A DNA stretch of 64,000 nucleotides from Siphonodentalium dalli (Eukaryota > Mollusca > Scaphopoda > Gadilida > Siphonodentaliidae). Position numbers and translations under genes: made by a program. The notes under the pieces were generated by a model. That model saw only the letters and a list, made by a program, of their open reading frames with translations. It did not search any database and was not told where the DNA came from. How positions within the stretch are numbered: the first letter of the stretch is position 1; every line of letters begins with the position of its first letter. Shown in pieces: positions 59,635 through 64,000 of the stretch. The DNA lies in contig CP136065.1 of NCBI GenBank assembly GCA_032622095.1, positions 206,068,151 to 206,132,150 of the forward strand, given 5' to 3'.

Positions 59635-60033
59635 TTAACCCTTTACCCAACAAACCGGCCAAAACCGGCCAAATAAAGCTTCAACAGCCTAAAATATCTT
59701 CGGTCTGTCTCAATAGAACCATACACATATGGGTATCATTGGAACCGGCTCCTTGACCACATTGTGATGGTTACAGTTATGCCCTGTGCCAATGCATTCT
59801 CTTATATATGCGAGTCGACCATAGGTCGCCTCGCATATATAAGAGAATGCATTGGCCTAAAAAAATCTTTTTTTAACACTTTTTACCATTTTTTCTTACA
59901 TTCTTTAACAATTTTATAATTTTTAATGTGTTAAGCCAATGCATTCTCTTATATATGCGAGGCGACCTATGGTCGACTCGCATATATAAGAGAATGCATT
60001 GGCACAGGGCCCTTCTGTTGGGTAAAGGGTTAA
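59635..60033 (+). mobile_element. F1 piggyBac-like MITE, copy 3
   Basis: TTAA ends (59635-59638, 60030-60033) with two P palindromes (59788-59856, 59935-60003). It is followed at once by a second TAAAGGGTTAA (60033-60043), perhaps the scar of an earlier element. Confidence 0.92.
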
Positions 60034-60359
60034 TAAAGGGTTAAAATTAGAGCAATTATCCAACTTTCGCGCACAATGTGTCATCAATATCTACCTGCAT
60101 CCAACGATTGACCGTGAAGTCATATTACCTGATTGAAATATTCATCACATCAAAAGCACGTCTATTCAAGTATGTGATTAACCATTAAGAAAGAACTAAA
60201 TTGATACAGTTGATTTATTTTTTGGAATTGTCTATTACTCGGTTGGATGGCTTACGATGGTATACAATATGCATGTAAGAGCAGCAAACTTATTATTTGA
60301 ACATTCTATTCTTAATTAATAGTTAACAATTCTTCGGTGAGTATTAAGACATCAAACGG

Positions 60360-60621
60360 TTAACCCTTTCTATACTAAATGCATTTTCCCACTCAGTTAT
60401 AACAGCATACATTGGAATGGCCTATTACTCATTTTGATGGATTTTTAGGAACAATACTCAGACGGCAGATAATACAAGTACAGATGGACTTATATTTATT
60501 GCAGGGAAATGTTCAGATAATAAGGTCAACAACGACCTATGGTCATTTGTTGAACGTATTATCTGAACATTTCCTAAGGGATATCTACTCGTCAATGACT
60601 ATTTGGTATATAAAGGGTTGA
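60360..60621 (+). mobile_element. F3 piggyBac-like MITE
   Basis: Left TTAACCCTTTCTATAC, right GGTATATAAAGGGTTGA, so the right target copy is TTGA. Carries one palindrome (60504-60574) with arms GGAAATGTTCAGATAATA and centre GACCTATGGTC. Confidence 0.75.
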
Positions 60622-60644
60622 ACGACACATATATAGACATTGCA

Positions 60645-61108
60645 TTAACCCTTTCAGTGCCAGGGGCCGATCTCATCGGCTATAATTTACGGTCTGCAAA
60701 ATCGGCCCTAAAAAAATAAAAAATAAAAAAAATAAATTTTTTTTTTTATTTTTTTGGGTTGAATTGCATGCTATAGAAAATTTAAAAACAAACTGGATAA
60801 AACCTTAGGGGCATGTTATAACTCAAAACTATCACCAAGTATTCATAGTAATAATTTTGATGCCCATGAAAAACGTAAGATTCCCTGGCACTAAACCTAC
60901 AAAATAAGTCTGTTAAAGAATATAAGAAAAAATTATTAAAATTGTAAAAAATTGTAAAAAATAATAACAAATGATGAAAATTTGTTAGGCCAATGCATTC
61001 TCTTATATATGCGAGGCGACCTATGGTCGACTCGCATATATACGAGAATGCATTGGCACAGGGTATATGGGTTGATACAAAAATCGGACCTGGCACTGAA
61101 AGGGTTAA
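60645..61108 (+). mobile_element. F2 piggyBac-like MITE, copy 3
   Basis: TTAA ends (60645-60648, 61105-61108); ends CCCTTTCAGTGCCAGG and CCTGGCACTGAAAGGG are perfectly inverted. One P palindrome (60989-61057). Confidence 0.92.
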
Positions 61109-61887
61109 AGCAGCAATAAATAAATTGTCGACAACTACTTCAATTATACGGCCCTGTGTCATATTGATAACGCAACACGTGTATCTGCGCCAATGACAAG
61201 ACACGAGGCTATTCAAAGAATTAGTCGCTGGTGTTTTCTGCGGGACAACTACACAGCCAAGAGGATATTGACAATATAACCGTGGTTCTGGTCCGACCTT
61301 GTCATACTATCGACCAATTTTAACGATTCTTTATCGAGAAACAATTCGTTTTCATGGGGCGTTCTTGGTTCATTTTAAAATAATTGGCATATAGTTAGTT
61401 CCCTTGATCCTCACATTGTTACCTGAACAATTACGATGGTCTACACTATATGGAATCGAAGACAACTATGCAGCTGACGATGCAAAAAAATTCTTTGTCC
61501 ACAGACTTCCACAATGGATGCTACATTCACATTTATTGCTATGCGGACATAAATTCAAACAATTGACGTATCACAATTAGTTTAGCTTAAGCAAAGATCG
61601 CATGCATGGTTATTGCGCTTGCGTGCAATTTATTTATCCTTAGTAGCAAATCGTTGGCGCCCAAGAGGAAATTATTTACTGCAATGCTTATTTAAGAGAA
61701 TCATTTGCGAACACGTGGCACTGACCTTTATTTACACTTCAGCACAAATTAATTATGTTTCAAAGCTTAAATCATATACCTTTATAGGTCCTATAAGTTG
61801 CGTTCGATTATGGGAGTAAAAGGGCAATGCATATCAAATTAAAACAATGATTCCCGATTATCAGGGTTGAACTGTAAATCAAATATC
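61109..61887. other. Unannotated sequence
   Basis: No gene or repeat recognised. Confidence 0.45.
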
Positions 61888-63377
61888 CACATACACACCA
61901 TCCTCTAAAATGGGTTCAGTCATCCACATACCCACCATCCTCTAAAATGGGTTCAGTCATACACAATGTCATGTGAGTAGCGACGCTTTAAATATCCACA
62001 TACACACCATACCTAAAATGGGTTCAGTCATCCACATACCCACCATCCTCTAAAATGGGTTCAGTCATACACAATGTCATGTGAGCAGCGACGCTTTAAA
62101 TATACACATACCCACCATCCTCTAAAATGGGTTCAGTCATCCACATACCCACCATCCTCTAAAATGGGTTCAGTCATCCACATACCCACCATCCTCTAAA
62201 ATGGGTTCAGTCATCCACATACCCACCATCGTCTAAAATGGGTTCAGTCATCCACATACCCACCATCCTCTAAAATGGGTTCAGTCATTCACAATGTCAT
62301 GTGAGTAGCGACGCTTTAAATATCCACATACCCACCATCCTCTAAAATGGGTTCAGTCATCCACATACCCACCATCCTCTAAAATGGGTCAGTCATCCAC
62401 ATACCCACCATCCTCTAAAATGGGTTCAGTCATCCACATACCCACCATCCTCTAAAATGGGTTCAGTCATCCACATACCCACCATCCTCTAAAATGTGTT
62501 CAGTCATTCACAATGTCATGTGAGTAGCGACGCTTTAAATATCCACATACCCACCATCCTCTAAAATGGGTTCAGTCATCCACATACCCACCATCCTCTA
62601 AAATGGGTTCAGTCATCCACATACCCACCATCCTCTAAAATGGGTTCAGTCATCCACATACCCACCATCCTCTAAAATGGGTTCAGTCATCCACATACCC
62701 ACCATCCTCTAAAATGTGTTCAGTCATTCACAATGTCATGTGAGTAGCGACGCTTTAAATATCCACATACCCACCATCCTCTAAAATGTGTTCAGTCATT
62801 CACAATGTCATGTGAGTAGCGACGCTTTAAATATCCACATACCCACCATCCTCTAAAATGGGTTCAGTCATTCACAATGTCATGTGAGTAGCGACGCTTT
62901 AAATATCCACATACCCACCATCCTCTAAAATGGGTTCAGTCATCCACATACCCACCATCCTCTAAAATGGGTTCAGTCATCCACATACCCACCATCCTCT
63001 AAAATGGGTTCAGTCATCCACATACCCACCATCCTCTAAAATGGGTTCAGTCATACACAATGTCATGTGAGTAGCGACGCTTTAAATATCCACATACCCG
63101 CCATCCTCTAAAATGGGTTTAGTCATACACAATGTCATGTGAGTAGCGACGCTTTAAATATCCACATACCCACCATCCTCTAAAATGGGTTCAGTCATTC
63201 ACAATGTCATGTGAGTAGCGACGCTTTAAATATCCACATACCCACCATCCTCTAAAATGGGTTCAGTCATACACAATGTCATGTGAGTAGCGACGCTTTA
63301 AATATCCACATACCCGCCATCCTCTAAAATGGGTTCAGTCATTCACAATGTCATGTGAGTAGCGACGCTTTAAATAT
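61888..63377 (+). repeat. Two-monomer higher-order satellite array
   Basis: Built from monomer A (37 bp, CCACATACCCACCATCCTCTAAAATGGGTTCAGTCAT), about 29 copies, and monomer B (about 35 bp, ACACAATGTCATGTGAGTAGCGACGCTTTAAATAT), 12 copies. One to five A units are followed by exactly one B each time. Confidence 0.97.
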
Positions 63378-63779
63378 TTACGCTTGAGTGCAAATTTACT
63401 TAATTAATTTCCGCTCCGTATTTTGACATACGCGCATTCTCTGGTTGGCGAAACTAGAAGACAAACGTTATAATGGACACTAAACATATAAAACTCGTCA
63501 AACTGGAAAAAAAACATCTTGAGCTCCGGATGTTCTTCTGATAATACCGAAATTAGTACAATTTATCGGGTTATGTGATATGCACACAGACACAGCAATG
63601 AGTCATTTGCAATGTGCATAAATCATATGTTCAATGCGTTCTCTTTATCTACAATTTGATATCATCGAACATGTTTGCTAATTGGTGGGATTCAAGGCTT
63701 GTTGGTAATTTTGGTTGTGGATGGCTAAGTTTACCTATTGAAATGCAACATATTCTCATATATAGTGAATCTAACTATA
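63378..63779. other. Unannotated sequence
   Basis: No gene or repeat recognised. Confidence 0.45.
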
Positions 63780-63995
63780 ATTAAATTTTTGAAATAAGCC
63801 CGCAGTGGACTTATATCCGTTATTCGTTTTATGGCGCGGGCCACAATAAAAACACACTATAAAGAGCGTACATCTGTTAAGTCGGTTTAGGCTCATATAG
63901 AGCGTAAACATAATACTTCGGATACGGGCTTTTTTGTGTTTTTTGAAATAAGTTCAATATGAACTTATTTTCAGGTGAACAGTCTGTGAAATGAC
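63780..63995 (-). repeat. Family A dispersed repeat, reverse
   Basis: GAAATAAGCCCGCAGTGGACTTATATCCG and TTTTATGGCGCGGGCC; ends TTATTTTCAGGTGAACAG, the inverse of the family's CTGTTC end. Closest to the copy at 25490-25738. Confidence 0.8.
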
Positions 63996-64000
63996 ACCTG

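Noticed and set aside
1-64000. tRNA and rRNA genes
   Set aside because: No A-box/B-box pairs with a foldable cloverleaf and no conserved rRNA stretches were seen on either strand.
54004-64000. Further exons of the Cys-loop receptor
   Set aside because: No frame with the expected downstream motifs (DYT..YF.Q.W.D, Cys-loop, membrane helices) was found; they are presumed to lie beyond the window.

Overview
This is AT-rich, repeat-dense, non-coding-dominated DNA from a eukaryote, almost certainly an invertebrate animal. The evidence is a spliced exon of a GABA-A/glycine-type Cys-loop receptor, a decayed Ty3/gypsy element of the Mag/K02A2.6 type, pieces of animal non-LTR retrotransposons, no compact genes, and many short DNA transposons (MITEs) and minisatellites. 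A marine lophotrochozoan such as a mollusc would fit, but the sequence does not prove it.

Host gene: one gene can be argued for, on the + strand. A CpG-richer patch with a TATA box (27818-27825) precedes an ATG at 27989 and a strong splice donor at 28030. About 25.9 kb further on, a 98-bp exon (53906-54003), framed by consensus splice sites, encodes the start of a Cys-loop receptor ligand-binding domain. The two exons have complementary phases, and joining them gives a signal peptide followed by the receptor start. The remaining exons would lie beyond the right edge. Two or three other possible exons are listed at low confidence.

Layout: 0-7 kb holds a palindrome-bearing MITE, a mariner-like MITE nested in an older repeat, and an internally amplified TTAA-type MITE. 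7-10 kb has duplications and a 63-bp array. 11.9-15.0 kb has a gypsy relic (- strand) interrupted by a MITE, abutting a non-LTR fragment (+ strand). 15-27 kb has dispersed repeats, minisatellites and a CpG-rich foldback element. 28-54 kb is the proposed giant intron; it contains a 37-bp array, a MULE-like MITE, a non-LTR ORF1 relic and a Harbinger-like element. 42-61 kb is dense in TTAACCCTTT-ended (piggyBac-like) MITEs that carry a near-perfect 69-bp palindrome. 58-63.4 kb has two large arrays.

At least five repeat families (here C, D, F1, F2, F3) target TTAA. Several nested insertions can be proven within the window, because uninterrupted copies of the target repeat, or the interrupted reading frame, show the empty site. 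The most unusual signal is the 69-bp palindrome shared by three otherwise different MITE families. A fourth family carries a palindrome with different arms but the same GACC-TAT-GGTC centre.
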